NCBI GenBank assembly: GCA_964516135.1
Contig: CAZEWN010000001.1
Location: forward strand, 124,001-188,000
From: 34-65-8 sp964516135
Lineage (GTDB): Bacteria; Pseudomonadota; Alphaproteobacteria; Sphingomonadales; Sphingomonadaceae
Length of the DNA stretch: 64,000 nucleotides
Reading direction: 5' to 3'
How positions within the stretch are numbered: the first letter of the stretch is position 1; every line of letters starts with the position of its first letter. Positions 40,767-48,734 of this stretch are shown one piece after another. The notes below the pieces were generated by a model. The model worked only from the letters and a program-made list of their open reading frames with translations. It was not told the origin of the DNA and searched no databases. A program made the position numbers and the translations under genes.

Positions 40767-42619
40767 GCGGCGGCGCGATCCAGCTTGCGCGCATGGACAA
40801 GCAATGCCGCCAGCGCTGCAGGCGTGATGCCCGGAACGCGCCCAGCCGCCGCCAATGTCGCGGGGTTTGCGGTTGAAAGCCGTTCGATCATTTCGTTGGA
40901 TAGCCCCGGGACACGGTCATAGGGGAAGTCCCGGGCAAGCGCGATTGCCTCACTCGCGTGCAAGTCCCGCAACTCGGCATCTTGCCGGGCAAGATAGGGG
41001 GCGTAAGCCGAATCTTCGAGCAACTCGCTCGCAACATCGTCTTGGCGATCGAATCCCTCAGGAAGCCAAGCCGCAAGATCTTCCAGCGTCACGTCCCCGT
41101 AATTGAGCCACTCGGCAACCGTACGCCGCCCGCCATCGCGCCGCACGGGCACGCCAGCGTCAGCGAGGCTGGAGGAGGCCAACTCGCAGCCCAGGGCGTC
41201 GCGCCAGTTGTTCCGCTGGCCTTCGCGTCTCTCGAACCAGGAACGTCGTTCGTCGCCCACACAACCGGCGGCGATCGCCAATGGTGTCAGCCGCGTGCTC
41301 GCGTTGTTTGCACGCAAACGCAGCCGGTATTCGGCGCGCGCGGTGAGCATGCGATAAGGTTCGCTGACGCCCTGAAGGGTCAGATCATCCACCATGACCG
41401 CCAGGTACGAGTTGGCGCGATCCAACGGTGCCGGCTCCCCGCCGAGCACCGCGGCAGCCGCGTGCATCCCTGCAACTAGCCCCTGCGCCGCAGCTTCCTC
41501 ATAACCCGTCGTGCCGTTGATCTGACCGGCGCAGTATAGGCCGGGCATAGCGCGACATTCGAGCCCCGGGGTAAGCGCACGGGGATCAAGATGGTCGTAC
41601 TCCACTGCGTATCCGGGCACGACCATATCCACGCCCGCCAAGCCCTCCATTGTCCGCAGCATCGCCAGTTGGACATCAGCGGGCAGCGAAGTGCTGATCC
41701 CATTGGGATAGACCAAATGGGTATCGAGACCTTCTGGCTCAAGGAACACCTGGTGCCCATCCCGATCACCGAAACGATGAATTTTGTCCTCGATCGACGG
41801 GCAGTAACGTGGCCCGCGGGCGTCGATCGCACCTGAAAACAGCGGTGAACGATCGAGGTTGGCGCGGATTACGTCATGGCTTGCCCGATTGGTGCGAGTT
41901 ATTGCGCAAAATACCTGAGGGTTCGCCCTGCCCCGCGTGAGCGGAGACATGGTCCAGCAATCCCCATCGCTCGGCTGTTCCTGGAGCGCGGCCCAGTCGA
42001 TAGTGCGACCGTCGAGGCGCGGCGGCGTGCCGGTCTTGAGCCGGGCCATCGGCAATGCCGCTTCGCGCATTTGTGCGGCTAGCCGTCGGGACGATGCCTC
42101 GCCGACCCGACCACCCTCCGTCCGTTCTTCGCCGCGATAAAGGACGCCGCCAAGAAACGTTCCGGTGCACAGGACCACCGCGCCTGCTGTGAGAACGGTG
42201 TCATCAGCCAGAACAATCCCGACCACGCGCCCGCCAGCGACCCGCAATTCAGCGGCCTCGCCCGCAATCAGGTCGAGGCCGCGTTGACGATCCACAGTGG
42301 CCCGAACGGCTGCCTTGAAGCGTTTGCGGTCGGCCTGGACACGCGGCCCCCATACCGCGCTGCCCTTCGACAGATTGAGCATACGATAGTGGATGGCGCT
42401 GGCGTCGGCAGCACGGGCGATCACACCATCAAAAGCATCGACCTCGCGCACGAGATGGCCTTTGCCCAATCCACCGATCGCGGGATTACAGCTCATCGCG
42501 CCAATGCCACCGAGGTCGAAGGCGATCAGTGCGGTGCGCGCACCCATCCGCGCCGCGACACAAGCGGCCTCGACACCAGCGTGCCCACCGCCAACCACCA
42601 AGACATCGTACGCGTGCAT
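40763..42619 (-). CDS. mnmG: tRNA uridine-5-carboxymethylaminomethyl modification enzyme MnmG
   Basis: Partner of MnmE in adding the cmnm group to wobble U34. The ATG at 42619 gives 618 residues (a TTG at 42628 is an alternative). FAD-binding motif GGGHAGVEAA at the N-terminus; MSCNPAIGGLGKGHL near residue 50 and the GYEEAAAQGLVAG region are diagnostic. Upstream of rsmG, in the classical gidA-gidB order. Confidence 0.97.
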   Translation of the reverse strand: MHAYDVLVVGGGHAGVEAACVAARMGARTALIAFDLGGIGAMSCNPAIGGLGKGHLVREVDAFDGVIARAADASAIHYRMLNLSKGSAVWGPRVQADRKRFKAAVRATVDRQRGLDLIAGEAAELRVAGGRVVGIVLADDTVLTAGAVVLCTGTFLGGVLYRGEERTEGGRVGEASSRRLAAQMREAALPMARLKTGTPPRLDGRTIDWAALQEQPSDGDCWTMSPLTRGRANPQVFCAITRTNRASHDVIRANLDRSPLFSGAIDARGPRYCPSIEDKIHRFGDRDGHQVFLEPEGLDTHLVYPNGISTSLPADVQLAMLRTMEGLAGVDMVVPGYAVEYDHLDPRALTPGLECRAMPGLYCAGQINGTTGYEEAAAQGLVAGMHAAAAVLGGEPAPLDRANSYLAVMVDDLTLQGVSEPYRMLTARAEYRLRLRANNASTRLTPLAIAAGCVGDERRSWFERREGQRNNWRDALGCELASSSLADAGVPVRRDGGRRTVAEWLNYGDVTLEDLAAWLPEGFDRQDDVASELLEDSAYAPYLARQDAELRDLHASEAIALARDFPYDRVPGLSNEMIERLSTANPATLAAAGRVPGITPAALAALLVHARKLDRAAA

Positions 42620-42671
42620 GACGCGCAATTAGACTTGCCCAGTCGTCCGGTCAAACTCACGTCCGGCCTGA

Positions 42672-42687
42672 CGTTCCACGTGGAACA
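42672..42687. other. parS site 3 (ParB-binding), in the mnmG-mnmE gap
   Basis: Third copy of GTTCCACGTGGAAC, here in the 68-base gap between mnmG and mnmE. It abuts the mnmE stop. About 5.7 kb from the predicted origin. Confidence 0.9.
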
Positions 42688-43956
42688 TCATTTGCCTATG
42701 CAGAAACGGCCAAACAGAGTGTCGAGCATATCCTCGGTCGAACTGCGTCCGACCAGCCTGTCGAAGGCGCGCATCGCTACACGAAGATGTTCCGCGATAA
42801 CAAGCAGGTCGTCGCCCGTATCCAGTGCCTGCAACGCGGCATGCGCTTCCGCGAGCAGCCGATGCTGCCGGACATTCAGGGCAACGGCCCCCGGTTTCGG
42901 CATCCTCGCCGCCGCCGCCTCGACCAGCGCGCTTCGCAATCTGGTGACACCCTCTCCCGTCATTGCGGAAACGCGGTGGCGCGGCGAGCGCTTGGTCGCA
43001 GACAAGTCGCATTTGGTGTCGATTTCCCAGGCCTGGTCCGGCCCCTCGCCCTCAGGCCCCAGCCACAAGACCAGGTCCGCCTGTTCGAGCTGCTTGCGCG
43101 CGCGCTCGATGCCGATCAATTCGACGATATCCTCCCCCCCCTGATGCAATCCAGCGGTATCGACGAATGTGAACGGGACACCCTCGAGAGCGACTGACCG
43201 CTCCAGCACATCGCGCGTTGTTCCCGCGATCGGCGCGGTAATCGCAGCATCAGCCTCTATTATCACATTGAAAAGGCTTGATTTCCCTGCATTGGGTGGG
43301 CCGGCGAGGACGACGCGAAAACCTTCGCGCAACATCTCGGCACGCGGCTGCGCGAGCCAACCACCGATCGCTTCGCGAAGCCCGCCGATAATCCGGGCGA
43401 AATCCGGCCCGAGCGGGGCGACATCGTCTTCGTCGGAAAAATCCAGGACCGCCTCGACCTGGGCAGACAGCGCCAGGACTTGCTGGCGCCATTGTTCCAC
43501 CAGCCCTGACAAGGCACCGCCCGCCATTGCCATCGCACTGCGGCGCTGCAGCTCCGTTTCGGCAGTGAGAAGGTCAGCCAGCCCTTCCGCCTCTGCCAGA
43601 TCAATCCTGCCGTTTGCAAACGCACGCCGGGTAAACTCGCCAGATCCTGCCCGGCGCAGCCCGCCCAAGGCGGCCAGCGCACGTTCAACCGCCGCGACCA
43701 CGGCGCGCCCGCCATGAAGGTGAAGCTCGACAACGTCCTCGCCCGTGGCCGTCCCCGGACCGGGCAACCATAGCACGAGAGCGTGGTCCAGTTCACCGCC
43801 CGCCAGGTCGCGGAGCAGCCGCGCGGTCGCCCTGCGAGGCGGCGGCAGACCGCCCGCGAGCGTGGTCAGCGCCAACCCGGCATGTGGCCCGCTTACCCGT
43901 ATTACCGCGATCCCGGCCGGCGGCGCGCCGCTCGACAGGGCGAAAATGGTGTCCAT
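42688..43956 (-). CDS. mnmE: tRNA modification GTPase MnmE
   Basis: GTPase partner of MnmG. The ATG at 43956 (MDTIFALSSG) gives 422 residues. N-terminal formyl-THF-binding domain (IAVIRVSGPHA), G domain with P-loop GPPNAGKSSL near residue 215, the TAPIAGTTRD switch and DTAG motif; the C-terminal CxGK signature is present as FCIGK. Separated from mnmG by 68 bases holding a parS site. Confidence 0.97.
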   Translation of the reverse strand: MDTIFALSSGAPPAGIAVIRVSGPHAGLALTTLAGGLPPPRRATARLLRDLAGGELDHALVLWLPGPGTATGEDVVELHLHGGRAVVAAVERALAALGGLRRAGSGEFTRRAFANGRIDLAEAEGLADLLTAETELQRRSAMAMAGGALSGLVEQWRQQVLALSAQVEAVLDFSDEDDVAPLGPDFARIIGGLREAIGGWLAQPRAEMLREGFRVVLAGPPNAGKSSLFNVIIEADAAITAPIAGTTRDVLERSVALEGVPFTFVDTAGLHQGGEDIVELIGIERARKQLEQADLVLWLGPEGEGPDQAWEIDTKCDLSATKRSPRHRVSAMTGEGVTRLRSALVEAAAARMPKPGAVALNVRQHRLLAEAHAALQALDTGDDLLVIAEHLRVAMRAFDRLVGRSSTEDMLDTLFGRFCIGK

Positions 43957-43970
43957 TACCTGGATGCGGG

Positions 43971-44225
43971 TCAGCCGCCCTTGGGCTTGCCGCCGCCCGC
44001 CGCCGTCGTCGCGCCTTCGACGAAACTCTGGAACATCTTGAGCCCCAACTGGCCCATCGGGGCGAGTTGCCGCGCGTAATCCTGCAATTGTTCGGGGTTG
44101 CTGACCCCCTTCATCGCCTTCGTCAGCGCGTCGACATAAACATCGTTCGCCTTGCCCACATCGGGCAGGCCCATGAAGCTCCGCGCCTCCTCGGGGGTAC
44201 AGTCGATCTCGATCTGAACCTTCAT
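43971..44225 (-). CDS. DUF6489 family protein
   Basis: 84-residue protein with the pattern of the DUF6489 family: MKVQIEIDCTPEEARSFMG and VYVDALTKAMKG, then a Gly/Lys-rich tail. Small conserved alphaproteobacterial protein of unknown function. It precedes mnmE by 14 bases. Confidence 0.8.
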   Translation of the reverse strand: MKVQIEIDCTPEEARSFMGLPDVGKANDVYVDALTKAMKGVSNPEQLQDYARQLAPMGQLGLKMFQSFVEGATTAAGGGKPKGG

Positions 44226-44316
44226 TGCCCGTTCCTCCATTTGCCGCTCCCAAGCAAACTGGGTTTGCCACGTCGCCAAAGCAAGGGCTAGGGTCGTTGC
44301 GAAAGGATTGGTATCA

Positions 44317-45015
44317 ATGAGCGGAACCGTTTCAATCGCAACGCTGCCGGGTGACGGCAGCTTCACCGGGTACATGGCCCGCCCCGTTGGCGAGCCAACC
44401 GCCGCCGTGATCGTGATCCAGGAAATCTTTGGCGTTAACGCGGGCATTCGTCGCAAGTGCGATCGGCTGGCGGAAAGCGGCTACCTTGCGTTGGCCCCCG
44501 ACCTCTTCTGGCGCCTGCAACCGGGCATCGAACTCGATCCAGATGTGGAGCCCGAATTCAAGCAGGCGCTCGAATGGATGGGACAGTTCGATCAGGATCA
44601 GGGCGTACGCGACATCGAGGCCACCATTCATCACCTGCGCCAGGTGGAGAACGTAAGGAAGGTAGGCTGCGTCGGTTTCTGCCTGGGTGGACGGCTCGCG
44701 TTCATGGCGGCGGCACGCACGGATATCGACGCCAGCGTCGGGTACTACGGAGTCGGTCTGGACGGGTTGCTGCGCGAAAAGCATGCCATCGCGCGTCCGC
44801 TGATGCTCCATATCCCCACCGAGGATCATTTCGTCGACAAGGATGCGCAGCGGGCCATCCACGAGGGGCTGGACGACCATCCGCGGGTCGAGCTGCATGA
44901 TTATCCTGGCCTCGACCACGGGTTCGCCGCCGAATTGGGCAAACGCCGTGATGAGGCCGGCGCGCGCCTGGCCGATGAACGCACAGCCGCGTTCTTCGCC
45001 CAGCACCTGGGCTGA
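44317..45015 (+). CDS. Dienelactone hydrolase family protein
   Basis: Alpha/beta hydrolase of the DLH family, acting on lactones or related esters. The ATG at 44317 has AAAGGA at 44302-44307. 232 residues with the nucleophilic cysteine in GFCLGG (about residue 120), the acid residue in the TEDHFVD segment and the histidine in LDHGF. Single rightward gene between leftward neighbours. Convergent with BLUF by three bases. Confidence 0.9.
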   Translation: MSGTVSIATLPGDGSFTGYMARPVGEPTAAVIVIQEIFGVNAGIRRKCDRLAESGYLALAPDLFWRLQPGIELDPDVEPEFKQALEWMGQFDQDQGVRDIEATIHHLRQVENVRKVGCVGFCLGGRLAFMAAARTDIDASVGYYGVGLDGLLREKHAIARPLMLHIPTEDHFVDKDAQRAIHEGLDDHPRVELHDYPGLDHGFAAELGKRRDEAGARLADERTAAFFAQHLG

Positions 45016-45018
45016 CAG

Positions 45019-45405
45019 TTATCCGCGGGTGATGAAACCCTCGACCTGATCAACCAGGTCGCGCGGCAGGCCAGCGGCGCGCAGTGGCGCGACCGCCAAT
45101 CGCGAATCGCGGCTGCTTGTATCAATCCGCTGCATCCGCCAGTTTGGAAAGCTGCGGGTCTGGACCGATCGGCGCGAATTGACCGTAATGTCGCGGTGGC
45201 GCGGATCGCGGCTGAGGACGTCGAGTAATTCGTCGAGCCTCTCCTTCGGCCCTTCGACCAACTGCAGGAACGCCCCGTCGGCAAAGACAAGGAAGCCCGT
45301 CACCTCCCGATCGGGATTGTTCCGCGCGGATGTCATCACGATGTTGAACACATCGTCGGCGGCAAACCGCGCAGTTGCCGTGCTGGTGTAGAGCAGTTGT
45401 TCCAT
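45019..45405 (-). CDS. BLUF-domain blue-light sensor protein
   Basis: Short BLUF (blue light using FAD) photoreceptor. The ATG at 45405 has GGAGG at 45411-45415. In the 128-residue product the FAD-binding residues match AppA in spacing: Y6, N30, Q48, then W89 and M91 (AppA Y21, N45, Q63, W104, M106). There is no output domain, so it must act through a partner or as a dimer; the remaining 30 residues form a C-terminal helix pair. It follows rho on the same strand, and heme genes come next. Partner not visible in the window. Confidence 0.93.
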   Translation of the reverse strand: MEQLLYTSTATARFAADDVFNIVMTSARNNPDREVTGFLVFADGAFLQLVEGPKERLDELLDVLSRDPRHRDITVNSRRSVQTRSFPNWRMQRIDTSSRDSRLAVAPLRAAGLPRDLVDQVEGFITRG

Positions 45406-45444
45406 AGCGACCTCCAAAAATCGGGATCGCTTTAAAACCAACGA

Positions 45445-45461
45445 GCTAACAATCGGTTAGC
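45445..45461 (-). other. Inverted repeat between rho and the BLUF gene
   Basis: GCTAAC (45445-45450) and GTTAGC (45456-45461) with five bases between, directly after the rho stop codon and 40 bases upstream of the BLUF start. On the transcribed strand a T-rich stretch (TTGGTTTT) follows at some distance, so it may be a weak terminator of rho or a BLUF regulatory site. Confidence 0.35.
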
Positions 45462-45484
45462 CGCGCCCACGGACGCGGGATGCC

Positions 45485-46750
45485 CTACTGGTTCATCGTC
45501 GCGAAGAAGTCCTCGTTCGATTTTGAATCCTTCATCTTGTCGAGAAGGAATTCCATCGCGTCGATCGTGCCCATCTGCATGAGAATGCGGCGAAGCACCC
45601 ACATCTTAGACAGGTTGTCCTTGCCCACCAGCAATTCTTCCTTGCGGGTGCCGCTCTTGCCCACGTCGAGTGCCGGGAAGATGCGCTTGTCGGCGACCTT
45701 GCGGTCGAGCACGATTTCCGAGTTTCCGGTGCCCTTGAACTCTTCGAAGATCACCTCGTCCATGCGGCTGCCCGTGTCGATAAGCGCGGTGGCGATGATC
45801 GAGAGCGAGCCGCCTTCCTCAATGTTGCGCGCCGCGCCGAAGAAACGCTTGGGCCGCTGCAGCGCGTTGGCATCGACGCCGCCGGTCAGCACCTTGCCCG
45901 AGGACGGCACCACGGTGTTGTAGGCGCGGCCGAGGCGCGTGATCGAATCAAGCAGGATGACCACGTCCTTCTTGTGCTCGACCAGGCGCTTGGCCTTTTC
46001 GATCACCATTTCAGCCACTTGAACATGGCGCGTCGCGGGTTCGTCGAAGGTCGAGGAGATGACCTCGCCCTTCACGCTGCGCTGCATGTCGGTGACTTCC
46101 TCGGGCCGCTCGTCGACCAGCAGCACTATCAGGAACACTTCGGGGTGATTATCCGTGATCGCTTTGGCGATGTTTTGCAGCAGCACGGTCTTGCCGGTGC
46201 GCGGCGGCGCGACGATCAGCGCGCGTTGGCCCTTGCCCTGGGGCGAGATGATGTCGATCACCCGCGCGCTCTTGTCCTTGACCGTCGGGTCGAGCGTGTC
46301 GAGGTTGAGTTTTTCTTCGGGATAGAGCGGCGTCAGGTTGTCGAAATTGGTCCGGTGGCGCACGGCATCGGGATCGTCGAAATTGACGCTCTTGAGGCTC
46401 GTCAGGGCAAAATAGCGCTCCCCATCTTTGGGGGCGCGGATCTCGCCTTCGACCGTGTCGCCGGTCCTCAGGCCCCATTTGCGAACCTGGTTGGGCGAAA
46501 CGTAGATGTCGTCCGGCCCGGCAAGATAGTTCGCCTCAGGACTGCGGAGGAAGCCGAAACCGTCCTGCAGTACCTCGATCGTGCCGACTCCCATGATCGG
46601 CTCGGCATATTCCTCGTCCTCGGCCAACTCGCGCAAGATGCAGAACATCAGGTCCTGTCGGCGCATGGTGCTCGCGCCTTCGACACCCAGTTCCTCGGCC
46701 ATCTCGACGAGGTCGGCCGGGGGTTTTGATTTCAGTTCTTTCAGATGCAT
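45485..46750 (-). CDS. rho: Transcription termination factor Rho
   Basis: Hexameric RNA helicase ending untranslated transcripts. 421 residues: N-terminal OB fold (GFGFLRS, DDIYVSPNQVRKWGLR), P-loop PPRTGKTVLL near residue 184, LLDSITRLGRAYN and the R-loop segment (GTRKEELL). No insertion in the N-terminal domain, the standard gram-negative form. The leader (46751-46907) holds a hairpin. Confidence 0.97.
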   Translation of the reverse strand: MHLKELKSKPPADLVEMAEELGVEGASTMRRQDLMFCILRELAEDEEYAEPIMGVGTIEVLQDGFGFLRSPEANYLAGPDDIYVSPNQVRKWGLRTGDTVEGEIRAPKDGERYFALTSLKSVNFDDPDAVRHRTNFDNLTPLYPEEKLNLDTLDPTVKDKSARVIDIISPQGKGQRALIVAPPRTGKTVLLQNIAKAITDNHPEVFLIVLLVDERPEEVTDMQRSVKGEVISSTFDEPATRHVQVAEMVIEKAKRLVEHKKDVVILLDSITRLGRAYNTVVPSSGKVLTGGVDANALQRPKRFFGAARNIEEGGSLSIIATALIDTGSRMDEVIFEEFKGTGNSEIVLDRKVADKRIFPALDVGKSGTRKEELLVGKDNLSKMWVLRRILMQMGTIDAMEFLLDKMKDSKSNEDFFATMNQ

Positions 46751-46813
46751 ATCGGTTCTCGAAGGTCAGGTGATGGCCGGCCGGTCGTAATGGGCTTGGA
46801 GAAAGCAGACCTG

Positions 46814-46831
46814 GTTCCGCTGCGGCGGAAC
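46814..46831 (-). other. Hairpin in the rho leader
   Basis: GTTCCGC (46814-46820) pairs with GCGGAAC (46825-46831) around a four-base loop, 64 bases upstream of the rho start in the 157-base gap. There is no T-tract. Rho is commonly autoregulated through leader structures; the sequence shows only the stem. Confidence 0.4.
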
Positions 46832-46907
46832 GTGAAATGCCGGGATTGAGACCCCGCAGATAATTTCCGCGAGGGCCAGCGTCAATCGCGAATGGGCGCG
46901 GTCTAAC

Positions 46908-47351
46908 TCAGAACGGCTTGACCACGACCAGCACGACCACCAGCGCCAGCACGATCGCGGGAAATTCGCCCCAAAGGCGCAGTTGCCTTTCCGTCAATGG
47001 CCGCGCGCCCGCCAGCATCTTCTTCGCCTGCGCCATCATCCAGCCGTGATAACCCGAAAGTGCCACCACCAGCAGCAACTTGGCGTGAAACCACCCCTGG
47101 CTGAACGCGCCGATGGTATGGGCGAGCAACAAGCCGAGCGCCCAGACCACGATCAGGCTGGGGGTCAGGATCATCTTCCTGAGCAGCCCCATCCGCGTCT
47201 CCCATTGCGCCGCTTCAGCCGAACCGGGGGCGGCGCAATGGAGATAAAGCATCTGGCGCGGCAGCATGAACAGGCCTGCCATCCAGAACACCATGAAGAT
47301 GATATGGCCAGCCTTCAGCCAGTAATACGTCATCGCGAGCACGTCCTGCAT
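46908..47351 (-). CDS. hemJ: HemJ-type protoporphyrinogen IX oxidase
   Basis: Heme-containing membrane enzyme oxidising protoporphyrinogen to protoporphyrin IX. 147 residues with four hydrophobic segments. Conserved histidine and lysine motifs: WLKAGHIIFMVFWMAGLFMLPR near the N-terminus, and the WFHAKLLLV and SGYHGW segments. An in-frame ATG (MTYYW) at 47333 may be the true start. Downstream of hemE by 31 bases, which contain competing hairpins. Confidence 0.93.
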   Translation of the reverse strand: MQDVLAMTYYWLKAGHIIFMVFWMAGLFMLPRQMLYLHCAAPGSAEAAQWETRMGLLRKMILTPSLIVVWALGLLLAHTIGAFSQGWFHAKLLLVVALSGYHGWMMAQAKKMLAGARPLTERQLRLWGEFPAIVLALVVVLVVVKPF

Positions 47352-47353
47352 GG

Positions 47354-47381
47354 CGCCGCTATATCGGCGGCGTAAAGCCGC
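47354..47381 (-). promoter_or_regulatory. Mutually exclusive hairpins between hemE and hemJ
   Basis: The middle arm (GCGGC at 47367-47371) can pair either with the right arm GCCGC (47377-47381) just after the hemE stop, or as GCGGCG (47367-47372) with CGCCGC (47354-47359) adjoining the hemJ start. The second form would cover the hemJ initiation region. Such alternative pairing is the pattern expected of a translational or processing switch, though no ligand is known. Confidence 0.45.
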
Positions 47382-47382
47382 G

Positions 47383-48408
47383 TCACCCCCGCCAGCCGCG
47401 CACTGTATCGATCAGCAGCTCCACGTGCTCGATCGGGGTGTGCTGGCCAATCCCGTGCCCGAGGTTGAAGACGTGCGGCCGATCAGCGAAGGCAGTGAGG
47501 ATCGCACATGTGCGGTCCACCAGCGGTGCTCCGCCTGCGAGCAGCAGCAATGGATCGAGATTGCCCTGTACGGGCAATGCGCCGGGCAGCTCGCGGGAGG
47601 CCCAGACAGGGTCAACCGTTTCGTCCACACCGACCGCATCGACCGCTGTCTCGCGAGCATAGGCGGGAAGCTTCTCGCCCGACCCCTTGGGAAAACCGAT
47701 GATCGGTACGCCCGGCCGCGCTGCATGAAGGCCCGCCACCAGGCGCGCATTGGGCGCGATCACCCAGCGTTCGTATTGTTCGGGTGCGAGGCTTCCGGCC
47801 CAGCTGTCGAACAGCTGCACCGCCTCCACCCCGGCGTCGATCTGGCCGACCAGGTAGGCCAGCGTCATTTCCTCGATCGCCGCGATCAGCGTGCCGAACG
47901 CACCGGGATCGCGATATGCAAGCGCGCGGGTGTCGTGCTGGTCCTTCGATCCCTGCCCGGCTACCATGTAGGTGGCAACGGTCCAGGGCGAGCCGGCGAA
48001 CCCCAGCATGGTCGTCTCCGGCCCTAGCGCGGCGCGCGTCTTGCGGACCGTATCATAGATCGGTCCCAGTATCTGCGGCGCCCGTTCCAGCCCCTGCCAG
48101 ACGGCGTCGATCAGTGGTGGGGCAAGGCGCGGCCCTTCGCCCGTTTCGAACCACAGATCCTGCCCCATGGCGTGGGGAATTACCAAAATGTCGGAAAACA
48201 GGATCGCACCGTCGAACCCGAACCGGCGGATCGGCTGGAGCGTGATCTCGGCAGCCGCATCGCTGTCATAGGCAAGCGCGAGGAAGCCGCCCTTCTGAGC
48301 CCGCAGTGCGCGGTATTCGGGCAAATAGCGACCGGCCTGGCGCATGAGCCACATGGGCACCTGCTCTCCGCGCTGGCCGTTCAGGGTATCAAGCAGGATT
48401 CCGGGCAT
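47383..48408 (-). CDS. hemE: Uroporphyrinogen decarboxylase
   Basis: Decarboxylates uroporphyrinogen III to coproporphyrinogen III. 341 residues; the N-terminal signature is PMWLMRQAGRYLPEYR, and the substrate-site FSDILVIPHAMG and GFAGSPWTVATYM motifs are intact. Its start marks the left edge of the predicted oriC, transcribed away from it. hemE adjacent to the origin is the Caulobacter and Rickettsia arrangement. Confidence 0.97.
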   Translation of the reverse strand: MPGILLDTLNGQRGEQVPMWLMRQAGRYLPEYRALRAQKGGFLALAYDSDAAAEITLQPIRRFGFDGAILFSDILVIPHAMGQDLWFETGEGPRLAPPLIDAVWQGLERAPQILGPIYDTVRKTRAALGPETTMLGFAGSPWTVATYMVAGQGSKDQHDTRALAYRDPGAFGTLIAAIEEMTLAYLVGQIDAGVEAVQLFDSWAGSLAPEQYERWVIAPNARLVAGLHAARPGVPIIGFPKGSGEKLPAYARETAVDAVGVDETVDPVWASRELPGALPVQGNLDPLLLLAGGAPLVDRTCAILTAFADRPHVFNLGHGIGQHTPIEHVELLIDTVRGWRG

Positions 48409-48734
48409 CGGGACGGGTCCAATCCAATAAAATTAGATTCTTTGAAGAAGGATGATGGAGTCTGTTGGCCCTGTGGAAAGCGGGGACAGTGGCTCCCTGC
48501 CCGATTTCTCCCCGCTTGAACAGGCTGGCCGGCGTGCGCGAATCGCCGCGAGTTCTGAGTCAAACCAATCTTCTGCCCGCTATCCCCAGCCTGTCGAGAA
48601 GGCTGAACCCATGTCCATAATTGGCGGGGTCACGGACTCGGATCGGGCATGGAATCGGTTGCCGAACTTGTAGCCAGCGCTCTCCCGTGGTTTATCCCGC
48701 GCATTCTCCACAAGCCGGGCGACCCGACCGACCC
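48409..48734. other. Candidate chromosomal replication origin (oriC)
   Basis: A 326-base gap between divergent hemE and ppsR, the position of Cori in Caulobacter and of the Rickettsia origin. It has an AT-rich patch at 48421-48450 (23 of 30 bases A/T), DnaA-box-like sequences at 48472, 48580, 48612, 48692 and 48704 (the last, TTCTCCACA, has one mismatch to TTATCCACA), and six GANTC sites at 48436, 48458, 48540, 48557, 48635 and 48652. Genes on both sides point outward from it. This is inference from position and sequence content; no experiment is visible in the sequence. Confidence 0.8.
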
